64,000 nt of DNA, taken from the NCBI GenBank assembly GCA_002751075.1, contig NAOQ01000183.1, forward strand, positions 53,644 to 117,643, in the 5' to 3' direction. A model generated the notes under the pieces. That model did not search any database, had not been told where the DNA came from, and was given only the letters and a program-made list of their open reading frames with translations. The translations under genes were made by a program, and so were the position numbers. Every line of letters starts with the position of its first letter. Position 1 is the stretch's first letter. Below, piece by piece: positions 10,201 to 22,030 of the stretch. Source of the DNA: Ichthyophonus hoferi. Taxonomy: Eukaryota; Opisthokonta; Ichthyosporea; Ichthyophonida; Ichthyophonidae.

Positions 10201-13173
10201 GGATCCTCGGAACTGTACTGATTACCTAGGTTCATTCATGTCTGAACGCACCCTCAAGTCAGGTGGATATCATATTCTTATTCGTGTCTCTGATTAGTGT
10301 AGAGGGCTGGTGTAGGGGATGGAGAGGCGGAGGGTCGAAGGGGAACCAATAGACCATGTCCTTGAAAGGATTATCTCATTGTACTCTTATTCACGTGATG
10401 TGGTTATCCAATCAGCTTTTAGTCTGATCACTACATATTAGTTAGAGTTGTCTATTTTTATGCTAATTGGTAAATATCATGTATTATCTCTCAGGGGATA
10501 GTCAGATACAATGCATATAGTTGTCATAGTGATGGTTGTATAGAGGTCCTATGGTTACTATGGTGACGCTACCCTACAAGCCAGACCTGTCTTTGCTATA
10601 TATAATAACCTTGGGTGACGTCATATCTACAGAGCAGCTCAAACGCCCATCCACTCACAGTCCCCCCAAGCTTCACAGTAAGAGGTTGAGAGAGGACTCT
10701 TCCTCTCCCTCTCCTCCTCCTCCTGTGCCCAGGCGGAGAGGCAGGCTCCCTAAACATCCCCCCCCTCCCCCTGACTCGCCCCAGGATGTACCAGTGGAGG
10801 CTGAGAAGGGGAAGGGCAAAGGTAAATCAACCACTGTACAGCTACAGCTGCCACAGAGCTCTACCGACGGGTTTATGACACCTCCAGCCAAGACTAGGGG
10901 AAGGCCTCCTAAGGAGGAGGGAAGAAAGCCGATAGATAAGGACCAGGACCAGGAGAATGTATGTGTATGTGTGTAAGCATATTATATATGGATACTTAGG
11001 GCCCAACATACATGGAGCATGAGAAAGTGTAAAACTGCCGGAGAAAATATGAGTTTGAAAAAGGGAAACATAAGTTAGGAGTCTGTAATATCAAAGATAT
11101 ATCTTCTCTATGTTTTGTTTCAACTCTCTCTCTAGCAGGGTACTTATAGAGGTAGGTGACATGGGGGGATAGGCGTGGACTACTGAGGAACTAGCCAAGT
11201 TGCAGCTGGCACGAAAAATGGTATCAGTGGGAACCCCCAATTATTGGACCGTAGTGGCGTCCTATGTGGCTACACGTACCCCACAGGAGTGCCACAGTCA
11301 GATTCACGAGGAAAGAGGGACAGGTAGGTAAGAGAGAGGGCGAGTGAGAGAAGAGGAGACGGGGGGTGAGGGAAAGGCACATACTGACTGGGTACTGGGT
11401 ACTGGGTGGGGTTGCAGACTCTGCGAAGAGGCTGGCTAAGAAACCACGGACAGAAGAAGGACACATAGCACGGTAGGGGTGTTTACAGGCAGGGATCAAG
11501 GAGGGAAAGGATGTCTGTATATCTAGAGGTTTACCATACCCGTATATATATCTGTATATATTGTAAAGTTATTCTTATTGAAGTTGAATACGTGTAGATG
11601 TACTTATGCAACCATTAGCAATGGCATGACTATAATAACTAATTAGTGTGGGATGGGCAGAGAGGTCCGGAGGGAACAGCTCCTGTGTGACCTGACTACT
11701 AAGCCTGTAGGTGCGGGAAAGAAGGGACGAATGATGCTACGTGAATTAGTGGTAAGTTATATATAGTGAGACTAGATGATGCAATTGGTGGTGGGAGGGA
11801 TACATCTTGGATTCTAAATGGTTAATAAACGTATAGCTATCCGTTGATTGGTGGCCTATGTAGCGATAGACAGCTAGATATAGACATGCTAACCCAATGA
11901 GATTATAGAACTTGGAGGCCTCCATGCGGCCAGAGAATGACGACATCCTGGCCACCACGCCATATAAAGGGATAGGGCCTAGGGCCTGTATGCTGTTGAC
12001 CCCCTCTGTGGCCCCTACCTCAGTGCTGTAAGTGCTGCTAGTGTGTACTAACCCCTATAATCCCTAATCTTAATCTATACACATACACCCTTCCTTAAGC
12101 TCTGCGGTCTAGATTGTAGTCTAGCTCCTATGACATAGGACAGGCCTGATGTAGGGAACTTTGCTAGGCCATCTGATATCTGATATCTGTATATGATGCA
12201 TATGATATGCCCTACTACTAGTACCCCTCTATCCCTCTGTAGCCCTAACCTTCCCTTCTGCCTAAGGCCTGTGGCCACCACTGGCTCTCTTCTGTTAGAC
12301 CCCATTACACCCCGGACACCACCAGGTGGGCCTGACCAATCAAATGGACTGATCACACCCTTTGGGAAGGTGGGGCCAGCCAGACTATATGTATATGTAA
12401 CTTCGGCAGTGATATACTATATACATACACTATAGGGATGATGGTTGTCATACTTCTCATCTGAAGTGCATGCTGGTGTTGTGCTCTACATCCTAAGGTT
12501 CATGCTGTTACCATGGCTGCTTTCTCGTTTAGTGAAGGGGTGAACCAATGCCATTGCTTAGATTTACCTATACATGCACTGCTTATTGGCTATGCCATGA
12601 AGGGGTTTCTGACGTCATTCTACTGCAGGGTGGAGATCGTGATGCGTATATAGCCACGCGATGGGGCCAGCGAAAATGGCAGGTAATTTGATAAGTGGAG
12701 TATATATAGTATATAGTGTATAGTATCTAGTATATGGGTGGGTTTCTTGGGGAATGGGGGGGTCTGCCCACAGTATCAGGGGTAAACGGTGCCGTGTGAC
12801 TGACTTCCCTCTCTGCCCTAGTTACTAGGCCCCAAGACCAGAGAGTTAGGGGTGGACCTAGCTGTGCAGTCTATGGGAGTATCCCGCCCAAAGAACAGCC
12901 GAACCTTAGCCAATGCTCTAGGGTGGGTTATGGTTCTTGTATGATTGGTGTGGGGCCATGCCTGTTGGTTTACCAGTGTATACTATACACCATACACATG
13001 GACCTCAATGGCAACCCTGACTAACTTTTCTTCATCACTATGGGAAACATACTAGGGGCCAGTGTCGGGAAATGTTTGCAGACTGGAAGTCAGAAGATGA
13101 TCTAGACTCAGAGTTAGACGATGAGGGGATGGACAAGGACGATGACAATGACCTTAGCTACCAGGACGACTAA
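7245..13173 (+). CDS. M18BP1: Mis18-binding protein 1 / KNL2 (SANTA, CENP-C-like and SANT domains), 17 exons
   Basis: Centromere-licensing factor that recruits Mis18 and the CENP-A loading machinery. Exons: 7245-7259, 7758-7807, 8055-8156, 8501-8570, 8835-8941, 9078-9160, 9270-9751, 9924-10022, 10638-10958, 11173-11323, 11418-11472, 11661-11751, 11909-12027, 12267-12369, 12629-12682, 12822-12922, 13056-13173; all phases agree, 706 aa (human is about 1130). The SANTA domain spans about 31-108 (CW...GVGVEGYRQ...YWHSS...TRSGNVYHLE...FANGFPDDW). Residues 315-332 (LRRSSRKP...TWWISD) resemble the CENP-C motif known from non-mammalian KNL2. Two AT-hook-like cores (RRGRLPK 369-375, RGRPPK 423-428) precede the SANT/Myb domain at about 444-493 (WTTEELAKLQ...YWTVVASYVATRTPQECHSQ). 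The C-terminus is strongly acidic. Exon 7 carries an internal duplication. The MPVSK first exon is phase-consistent but short. Confidence 0.9.
8415..8494. repeat. Two tandem copies of a 40-bp unit at an M18BP1 splice acceptor
   Basis: Copies 8415-8454 and 8455-8494 differ at only a few positions. Both contain TATTAGCC and AATTAACACCA(A/G)CCTAT. The array ends six bases before M18BP1 exon 4, so it forms the 3' part of that intron. Confidence 0.8.
9320..9545 (+). repeat. Internal tandem duplication inside M18BP1 exon 7
   Basis: Two adjacent copies of a segment of about 36-40 codons lie between the SANTA domain and the CENP-C-like motif. Both read SPES-KSA-VNTP-KPKRK--DRLVK-TSPTV with substitutions (residues about 160-194 and 200-232). 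The segment is basic and rich in SP/TP sites, as in a disordered, phosphorylated linker. Confidence 0.85.
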
Positions 13174-13873
13174 CAGCTTTAATAGCTAGGTCTATAGTGT
13201 ATGCATGTCCATGACCAACAGTACGATGGCCTGAGGGTGACTACAGATCATTAGAGGCATCATAATAGTAACCAATCATATTACCCTGACTACTTTTTGT
13301 CGTCTACTTGCGAATCACATTGTATTATGTTTTGGTCTGATATTAATTCCCGTATGCTGCTTCATGATTTGCAGACCCTCAACCAGTGATACATGTAAGG
13401 CCTGGCCTGTATACATTACGTACCTAGGGCTTATGACGTCTTCTCTCTGGCCTTTTCCTAAGATTATTCCTACATTCATAGGCACCAATCGGAAATTTTA
13501 GACCAGTGACATTTGAATGTATGAGATACACCGAGTGAATATCCATGTGATATGGTATCATGGCATGAATTGTTATAATTAGTTAATACACCTCACATGT
13601 TATTTTCACCATATCTATCCGTATCCTTCTAGCCTCAGGGGCCCAGTCTATATAGACCCCCCCTAGATTCATAACAGATATATATAGGCCCCCCCTCCCT
13701 GAAGTCATAAAAGCAGTACCCATGGAGTGGGCCATGTTAATGTAGAAAACAGAAGTTAGTTTACATTTAAATTTATGTATCTGTATCTTGAAATAGTATT
13801 GCACAGCAGTGTACTAGGCCCACCCCCGGTACACTTACTGTGCTAGTAATTATGTTATATACACTAAAAACCT

Positions 13874-13879
13874 AATAAA
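13874..13879 (+). terminator. Possible poly(A) signal AATAAA for M18BP1
   Basis: First clear AATAAA found after the M18BP1 stop, 700 bases away. It would give a long 3' UTR running toward the convergent BRF2 gene. A closer non-canonical signal is equally possible. Confidence 0.3.
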
Positions 13880-14299
13880 AGTAAACACCAACCAGCTTAT
13901 TGTCTCTATGGGCCTTCTGCCATATAGACCAGTTATGGAATGTTGTGATCAACCTCTCAAGATGGTAATACAATGTTCTATTTAAGCCATACCCTAGATT
14001 ATGCATAGCCCCGGTTCCACCCCCACCCTTATTGGCAAGGTGCTGTATGTATTATCCTCATCCATGGTCCAGTGGGGTCTCAATATGATACACATAAGGA
14101 TGGGGGGGTGTGGACCAGTCCTAGGAGGAGAGCTAATAGCAGGTTAACTGGAACCAGCCAGCACTTAACCTTGACTATCATAACCTCTAACTATAATCTA
14201 CATTATATTCCTACTAATGGGTAACTATTAAAATGATCATATCAACTTGACCTAGTAGTAAGAGCGTCTGGTCTAGCCTACTATGGGGCTAGGTAGATG

Positions 14300-14372
14300 C
14301 CATAGAGTACTATACATAGGCCGTTGATATAAAGTACTATACATAGGCCATTGCTATAGAGTACTAAACATA
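14300..14372. repeat. Short tandem repeat, unit about 27-29 bp, 2.5 copies
   Basis: The core AGTACTATACATAGGCC is repeated twice exactly, followed by a third partial and diverged copy (AGTACTAAACATA). Confidence 0.8.
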
Positions 14373-14434
14373 TGGGACTGAGAGTAGTAGGCTAGCCCCC
14401 TCTACTATCTTGTGCCGTAATGTACCAGGTGCTG

Positions 14435-17400
14435 CTAGACATTTCCTTCTCTATCAGAGAGATTATCATCCTCCTCCCCTAGCTCAGGGTTGTCTAGGTC
14501 ATGCCGTACTATGGGCCCGCCCCCAGACTTTATTAGGTACCATACCAACAACATCTATACGGCTATATAGAGTAAAGGGGAATAGGAAGAATGTATGGTA
14601 ATCTAATATAGTGGAATACAATATACTCAAGTACGATATAATATATTATAATATAATCCAATATAATGTAATACAATATAATCTAATCTAATCTAATATA
14701 ATCTAACATATTACATTATATCTATTTCCTATCGCATAACATGCCCAATACACGGTGGGGCTAAGCCATAAATAACCAATTAGAATGAAGCGATAGCAGT
14801 GATATCATAAGGTACTATATAAAGGAATACCTTGACCAATGGTAGAAGCTCTCTCTAATTTGTGGCCCGTCAATATGGCAGAATCTTTATGAGGCCACAG
14901 TTAGTGTATGAATTACATATATGATATTAGGCCAATAAGGATAGTGATATACACCGGGTTAATATTACCAGGCCAATAGTATAAATCCATTAGCCGCAAC
15001 AAAAGACAGGTTCTATCTGTACTCTGAAAGGTGGATTGCCCACCTGTCCCTAGCTATTGAAGGCACTCCTGTGTACAAATATAGATAGAGATACCGTTAT
15101 AGCTATATACCCAGAGACAAATAGAGATAGAATAGAGACATATATATTTGCACGTCATACTTATATTAACTCACCTGAATACCCTGCTAGCATCATACGT
15201 TGCACGTGAAGGTCTTTCTCATCCAATGGCAGGGCCGCCTCGTGTGCACCCAGGTCTATAGCCAATGTATGCTGCTTGACTCTTTTTAATCTCTCCAATA
15301 AGATCTGTTGTTTCTCTGCTGACCGTTTGTAAGATACCGGTTCGGTTAATGGCCCGACTGATAAATTCGGTTCTTGACCCTGGACAATACGAACCATGTG
15401 GTTAGAGGTAGCCTGGGTTATATATAGATGTAGAATAATTACATTATCCAATAGAAAGATTGGTTGATAGTGGGAATGATTAGCATACGTGCTCATACAT
15501 TAGATAAAATGTATAGAGTGATGAGGAGAGATCAATCTATAATTAAGGTCTCGAGTATATATAGTGTATAGTGTATACCAGAGGTTAACAACATATACTA
15601 TATAGCCTGAGTACTGAGTAGCCTACTATAGTGTATTGACAGCCAGGGCAACCTATGATAGCATGATAAATTAATACATTAAAACACATAGTTAAGAGTG
15701 TCCAATCAGCCCACCCCTCTCTAATTAAGATCATAGGGTCTATAATTGTACACAGGGATTATCTAGTCAAGAAGTGTTATGCAAGACAGGCTTAGGCTAC
15801 AAAAGGGACCCTACCAGGAAAGAGCAATCGGGCAGACACTGCAGGGAGTTATTGATATCTAGCTGCTGTAGAAGCATCCTGGCCTGGCCCAACACAGTAC
15901 ATTCATCTGCCTTAGAGCCCCAGCCTGTTAATATCACCGCCATACTAACCTACCTTGGCATTATGGTGGTCATAGATACTCCCTCTCTCTCTCCCTTTCC
16001 ATCTACCTCTCCCTTTCTCGCTCCTCCTATACTATTTAGCCCACAGACCGGACCAGAGGGTAATAGAGCCCACCTTCTCCCAGCCTGGTAGCGCCTTGGC
16101 CCCTGCTAGTAGACACAGTACTAGTTCCTTACGACGTTTCTTCAGGATGGCCACAGTCACCTGTATAGCACCAAGGCCACCATAAGCATCTACCTCCCTC
16201 TTTACCCTCCTACACTTCCTTCCCTACCTACATGTAAGGCCTCGGCTATTCTCCTTAGCACTACTGTCTTGTCGTGGCACTCTGTCTCTAAGGCCAGCCC
16301 TGACCTCACCGTCTGATTAGTGTTATTCTCAATCTCAATCTCTTATATCCTATCTTATCCTATCCTAACCATTTTATCCTAACCTAACCTAACCTAACCT
16401 AACCTAACCTAACCTAATATATCCTACTCTACCCTACATAACGTGATAAATCACGTACCAACGGCAGCAGCAGTGACAATGATTGGTTGTCGTCCTGCAG
16501 TAACCCACTCACGATGGCCCATAGACAGTAGCCTAGTGGCTAGTTCCTTGATATTCATGTGGGCCTCCTGACTCTCTACCAATTAGAAGTCAGTTAGATT
16601 GGAACCTAGTGATGATTGGAACAATCTACCCTGGAGATAGTTGGAGCCAATAAGACAACCTCGATTAACGTGAAGACAGTGGGTACCAATCAGTCCTTTA
16701 CGAGGCCATTTCTCTTTTAAACCCTTTTTAATTTATTAATGATGGCTGATTCGTCTGATATTATATGGTGGTAGTGTGAACTGATATACAACCAATAGAC
16801 AGCGTGTATCATAGACAACAAGCTATATCATTGGGTAAAATGATCGGTATTACCACCAATGGGGTGTGGTGGCTAGACCATTTAATTATCTCTCTAGTTG
16901 TTCCAGAGTAAGCCAATTAGATATCAGTCAGATATAATTGTATACTTAAGATCTTAGCCGACCTGTTTGAAGGAGAGTCATGCATACAGTTATGTGACCT
17001 TTATATGTCAGTAGCGTGGGAGGATTATAGTTATGTAGGTACTGAATTAAAAATAACCACCCAATCGAACATAGACTGAGGGGGTAGGTAAGGTAGAAAG
17101 TTGCGGACAGATTAGCAAGGAAAGAACACAATGATTGGGTGTTGCATAGCAGCGCATCTCACACCTACCTACCTATGCCAAAGGCCGATAATACCCCAGC
17201 GGTTTGTAAGGCTGCATAGCAATGACCTAGGTGGCCCTCGCCTGGCTCTACAAAATCAAAGGCTGCCTTCCACTCTGGTCTGAACACTGCGATGATAGTC
17301 AGCCAATAAGAGAGCATTCTGACCCTTTCAACCTTACCCAATAGAATTATACTATTAAAGTAACATACTCAATGGATTTACACTATTAAAGTAGCCTACC

Positions 17401-19167
17401 TAATGAATTTACAGTATTAAAGTAACCTACCCAGTAGAGACCTTACTTTGCGGTGGATCTTTCCCAGCTCAAACACCTTAGCATGTAATCTCAACTGCAT
17501 TCGTCATCCAATCAGTAGAGAGTATATACTTACCAATCAAAGTGCACCATGCTAAGTCAATCAGTATTATGCATGCTCTAAACCAATCAACTCACCGCCA
17601 CATCCATGAGTGATATATGTCCACCATTGTTCAATAAGACCAGGCGACAGCATACACCAGCCAATAGCCTACTGATACTGTAGATCCGTTATAATGATTG
17701 GTGTTAGAATTCTTACCCTTCCCTTTATTCATACCAATTAACTGCTAGGCCAATCATGTTGCACCCCCTCCTCTCTCTCCATCCATCCACTAATAGCCTT
17801 ATATAGCATTCACATAATTCCTCTCCAATCACATTTAGGCCCCAACCCCTTACCCTTTCCCTATAGTAGAATATATTTTATTATATCATGCTCATTATAG
17901 TATAGTAAAATATATTATATTATAATATATTATAGCACATCCATTCTTTTAATGTATTTCTCGTTACAATACTCCATTAAAAATACAAGGCACTGTAATA
18001 TACTCTAAAACTACAACATATTATATTATAGTTATTGGCTCACCTAGGTTTCCTAAAGTCAGCACACAGCTCATATAATTCCTTTAAGAGGTGTTTGGCC
18101 TGGTTTAACATGTCTTGACTGAGATGAAGTGTACGGGAGAGACCCTTGATCTCTAGGAAGGCCCGTCGCTATGGGATAAAATAATACACCAATAGAGAAG
18201 GACCATAAGGGCATGGATGATATGATTGGAGGAAGGTAGAAAGGTGGTGTAACAGTCGGATATATTGAATGAAAGAGTAATATGATTAGTTAATATGAGG
18301 GAGGGGGTAGAGGAATAGGAAGAGAGGGAGAGGGGTGTTGACCAATGGGAGGAAAGATGTTGGAGAGATTAATAATGATTGGTAGATTAAACATACTAGT
18401 AACCAATAGGGGAAGGGAAAAAAGACAAGAGGGAAGAGAACCAATGCAAGTTAAGGAATACTAAAGAGGGATAACATGTTTGGTAGAAGGGAGTTTATCT
18501 CTGTATATCCATATATTGATTATATAAAACGCATTATATATATTCTGTACAATGTAACTGCCTCACTCTCACTCTATTATACCACCACATGCCCTTCCCT
18601 CTCTCTCCAGCCCTCCTCCCCCCAGATATCCTTACCAGTTTCCTAGTATCCAAAGCCTCAGTACCATACAATCTAGTCTTAGTAAAGGTAGGTAACTGTA
18701 ACCCGTCGTTAAAGACATGGTGGCCCCCTCCCGCTATCCCTCTATCCTCCTCATTCACTAGAAAGTTTTCTTCGACCACTGTGCCACAGGATCCACACAC
18801 CTGTAAAGGGTAGGTATATAGTATGAAAGGCAAGACCACTATATGCCTATAGGGCAATTATCTCCTTCTCTCTCTCTCCTTCACTATTTTTCTGCCTATT
18901 TTCTTCTTCTTCTCTATCTCTATCTATAACATGTCCAGTTTTAAGCTACTACCCTATATATATTTTCACCTAATACTATACATACAGTTTCTTCCCCTGT
19001 TCTTACCCTTCAACACATCACTCTCCCTTTCACTCACCTCTCTCCATTACTAACCCTTACAACCCATTATATACCTGCCCACATTCTGTCCTAACAGCAG
19101 CTACTCCAGTGCCACACTGCGGGCAGGACCATAAAGCAGGCCCCGGTGGGCTTACAGGTAGACCCAT
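14435..19167 (-). CDS. BRF2: TFIIIB subunit of BRF2 type (TFIIB-related factor), 12 exons
   Basis: RNA polymerase III initiation factor for type 3 promoters such as U6. Exons on the minus strand: 19167-19075, 18800-18636, 18168-18044, 17668-17596, 17494-17447, 17272-17173, 16575-16459, 16299-16232, 16160-16074, 15910-15815, 15379-15175, 14508-14435; 416 aa, against about 419 in human BRF2. The zinc ribbon is split over exons 1 and 2 (CPQC at 15-18, CGSC at 33-36). The first cyclin fold includes LLAGVCCRLVLLNNGG, matching the human GCCVLITCRQHNW region. The second includes HREWVTAGRQPIIVTAAAV, matching human ETWLVTGRHPLPVITAA. The C-terminal part has a helical KRSAEKQQILLERLKR stretch and an acidic end. 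Fit to BRF2 is better than to TFIIB or BRF1. Acceptors of exons 6, 8, 10 and 12 were picked by phase and have alternatives. Confidence 0.88.
16378..16417. repeat. Eight perfect CCTAA/TTAGG pentamers in a BRF2 intron
   Basis: Eight uninterrupted CCTAA units, with degenerate TATCC/CCTAA copies on both sides, lie between BRF2 exons 7 and 8. On the transcribed sense (minus) strand the array reads TTAGG. This pentamer is the telomere unit of arthropods, while most animals use TTAGGG; here it is interstitial and may be simple slippage. Confidence 0.9.
17338..17431. repeat. Three tandem copies of a 31-bp unit in a BRF2 intron
   Basis: Each copy contains TATTAAAGTA(A/G)C(A/C)TAC preceded by an A/T-rich half. 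Copies differ by a few substitutions. The array lies in the intron between BRF2 exons 5 and 6. Confidence 0.8.
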
Positions 19168-19419
19168 CGTACTAGGTAACAGGAGAGGGAAAGGAGGTCG
19201 TAGGGCAATAACTTAAGTACTCCCTATAGCTATAAAAGAGACTACCCGTTACTATTCACTAGTAAGAGTGCAATCCTTATCATACCATTCGACATTACCC
19301 TAGTATAACAACAGTCTCAGAACATTTTGAGTGAGGGAAGTAGAGGTTAACGACTAGTGTGTGTATATACTACTGGTACTAAATTGAATAACAAGAGTAA
19401 TAATCGCAATCTACTATTT

Positions 19420-19700
19420 GAACTACATTATATATATATATATTATCTTACATTATATTTATAATATTGTATTATATACATCTATTGTTTTATATTATAC
19501 ATGTTAAGTATATTATATATATTTTATTATATAATTATTATATATTTATATTATATATTTATATTATATGTATTTTATTATATAATTAGATATTATTATA
19601 TATTTATATTATATAATTTTAATTTATGTATTATTATATTTTAATATAATTGTGTTAAAATAGGATTAATTAATTAATTTAGGTATTTCTTTATGTAGCA
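19420..19700. repeat. AT low-complexity tract
   Basis: About 280 bases composed almost only of A and T, with TATATTATAT and ATTATATATTTATATTAT motifs recurring in irregular order. No coding signal. Confidence 0.85.
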
Positions 19701-20099
19701 TAATCATTTCATATTATTACTAATTAATGCATTAATGCTATTAATTTCTATTACAGGGCTAAATGTTAATCCAAGATAATTTATTAAAATTGAACCAGCC
19801 AATGGCAGAAGCCGCGCGATTAACATTCTTAATTGATGACAATCACCGGAAAAGATTCAGATTAGGTTCGACTCCACATGGTCGAATCGACATCTCACTC
19901 CATCTGACATAGGGTCAGGAGTAACAGACGTTGATAAATTAGAAGATGTTCAAAGTTGTATTTTACCTTTTCTGAAAGAAAAATGCAGGAACCGTGATTG
20001 GTGTATGCCGCTTGCTGTCCTCTGGACTGTTCGCGTCTTTATTTATAGTTCATTGAATATTCCTCCATAATCAGTAGATCGATTCTTGTTATGGTATGC

Positions 20100-20250
20100 T
20101 GTATATGAGTCACTTTTACAATAAATGACTAATTCACTATCTAAATGGGGACACAATAGTATTTAAGTATTGCGGTAAGATCGGAAAATTCCAGTGGGTC
20201 TCTGTGACCTACTGTGAATTGGATTAGCCAATAATAATCTATTCAAAGTT
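20100..20250. repeat. Dispersed repeat family B, copy 1
   Basis: Shares with about 59510-59710 the ordered motifs ATATGAG, AATGACTAA-TCAC, GA/GGACACAATAGTAT, a GTGACCTA block and ATTAGCCAATAA. Identity by eye is about 65-70 %, so this is an old, diverged family. No coding potential. Confidence 0.55.
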
Positions 20251-21548
20251 ATTGTAAGAATAGGTTGAATTGCCAGCATTATGGAATTAAACACTAAAAG
20301 TAGTAATAAGCAAATACAATGTACCACAGAATAAATAGAATAAAAGAAGGAGCCATAGCAGCGCAGTAGGTGGGACAGTCGCGAGTATTTCAGACTGAAG
20401 AGATAACATAGGAGTACAAATAACGATATATTAAAATTATCTCATACTTACAATATTTTGTGACTATTATAAACTTTTTAAGCTTTTGCTGCTACTAAGT
20501 AGAGATAGAAGCGTTCCCGTAACCTATCTTTGTTGAGAAGAAGAAGGAATACCGAATGAGTGGGCGTTTTAACGTGTCCCTTCATATACATGGAGTACAG
20601 ATATGCTAAGTCACATGTTTATTATTAAACAAGTCCGTAGGACTTGTCTTATGCAGGATGCCTAAGTAAAAGGTTATCTGGACCCAAAACGTACAATCCG
20701 AAATGGCTTTTTGGCCTACCTGTATTGGTGGAACCATATGTGAAAATAAAATGTGTACCAGATTGGTATATGATCACTAGTATATTTTCTGTTTGTTCGC
20801 TAGAAGAATAGCTAGACATAGTTTATTGTGTAGCATTTTCTATTAAATAGAGACTAATGACTATTGGTCGCTGTATAAAAGTCCTGCATCGTGGCTTAGC
20901 CCGTCCTAAATACTGGCAGAGCTGGCATTCTTTTGTAATTGGGGGCTTTCACTCTGGCTATGAATTTGATCTGTATATCACATTGCTCGGAATTCATTCC
21001 AGATTGGTTCAGAATCTCTTCCATTATCGCTATGTTATGTTTTCTACATTAACTATATACCTAATATGGTTACCAAGACAACGCCCCTATTTTTGTTAGC
21101 CTATTAAATATAGAAATGTGTATATAATAATAACAATGGTATATATATATATATGGTATAGTGTATGCATTGCTTGAGTACTAGATATACATACAATTAT
21201 TCCAGTTGTTCTTGGTGCTCTAGAATTGCAGGAACATTGAGAAATATTTGATCAGATTATTCAATTTGATGTTCTAGATTGTAATTTCTGATCACAAATT
21301 CTGGTCATAACACAAAACCTGGTAATTCTATTAAGTTAACGATCCACAAATGCCGAAAACACTTCATCCCAATCCTACATCCATCTCCTGATCTCTATGT
21401 GTGAATAATAATTTTATTGCATATACAGTGTCTTAAAATCTGCATTTGAACTATCAGCATCTCCAGCTTCAAAGTGACCAAGGTAATGTACAAAACAATT
21501 GGGCAACACTTACATATCACCGCAGCCATCAGCCTTCGAACGCCAGGT

Positions 21549-21602
21549 GCCAGAGCCTGCAACAGAGCCAGAGCCAGAACTAAAGCCAGAGCCAGAGCGA
21601 GC
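21549..21602. repeat. CCAGAG/GCCAGA hexamer-like array
   Basis: Repeated CCAGAGC and GCCAGAGCCAGA motifs form an imperfect microsatellite that runs into the first copy of the adjoining 220-bp duplication. Confidence 0.7.
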
Positions 21603-22030
21603 AGAAACATTTAGCATATAATTTGGTGAACTGTCTTCCGTTTTTTTTTTACATTGGGTGCCTTGCCACAGACAACTGTGAATGCCATCAGGAACTATCT
21701 AGCTTGTTTAGTGAGCCCCAAGTTTACAGCCAAGTGGTCACCTTGTTGAATTTATTTTCATATTCTTTTCATATATTTTTTATACCCTAGGTTAAATAAT
21801 CCGCCAAAGCCAGGGCCAGAGCGAGCATTAACATTTAGCATATAACTGGTAACTGTCTTCCGTTTTTTAACATTGGGTGCCATGCTACAGTCAGCTGATG
21901 TCATCAGAAATTATTTGCTTATTTAGTGTGCCCCGAACCTACCTAAGTGGTCACCACGTTAAGATTTTTCTTGTATTCCGTATTCCGTTTTCATATTTTT
22001 TATGCCCTAAGTGAAATAATCCGCCTAGGC
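21582..22030. repeat. Tandem duplication, two diverged copies of about 224 bp
   Basis: Copy 1 is about 21582-21805, copy 2 about 21806-22030. Both begin AAAGCCAG-GCCAGAGCGAGCA and share ACATTTAGCATATAA, ACTGTCTTCCGTTTTTT, ACATTGGGTGCC, AAGTGGTCACC and AAATAATCCGCC in the same order. Divergence includes small indels, so the duplication is not recent. No coding potential is seen. Confidence 0.88.

Larger units (their letters stand above)
13174..14434. other. Spacer between convergent M18BP1 and BRF2, no gene seen
   Basis: It should contain the 3' UTRs of both genes. It also has a short tandem repeat at 14300-14372. The 73-codon minus-strand frame at 13583-13804 lacks domain features and was not accepted. 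Confidence 0.5.

Noticed and set aside
10536-10637. Upstream extension of the M18BP1 AT-hook exon to the ATG at 10536
   Set aside because: The AG at 10637 gives correct phase with the previous exon and the extension adds no conserved sequence.
19800-19885. Possible tRNA gene, because GGTTCGACTCC resembles a B box
   Set aside because: No matching acceptor stem, no good A box at the right distance and no cloverleaf could be drawn.
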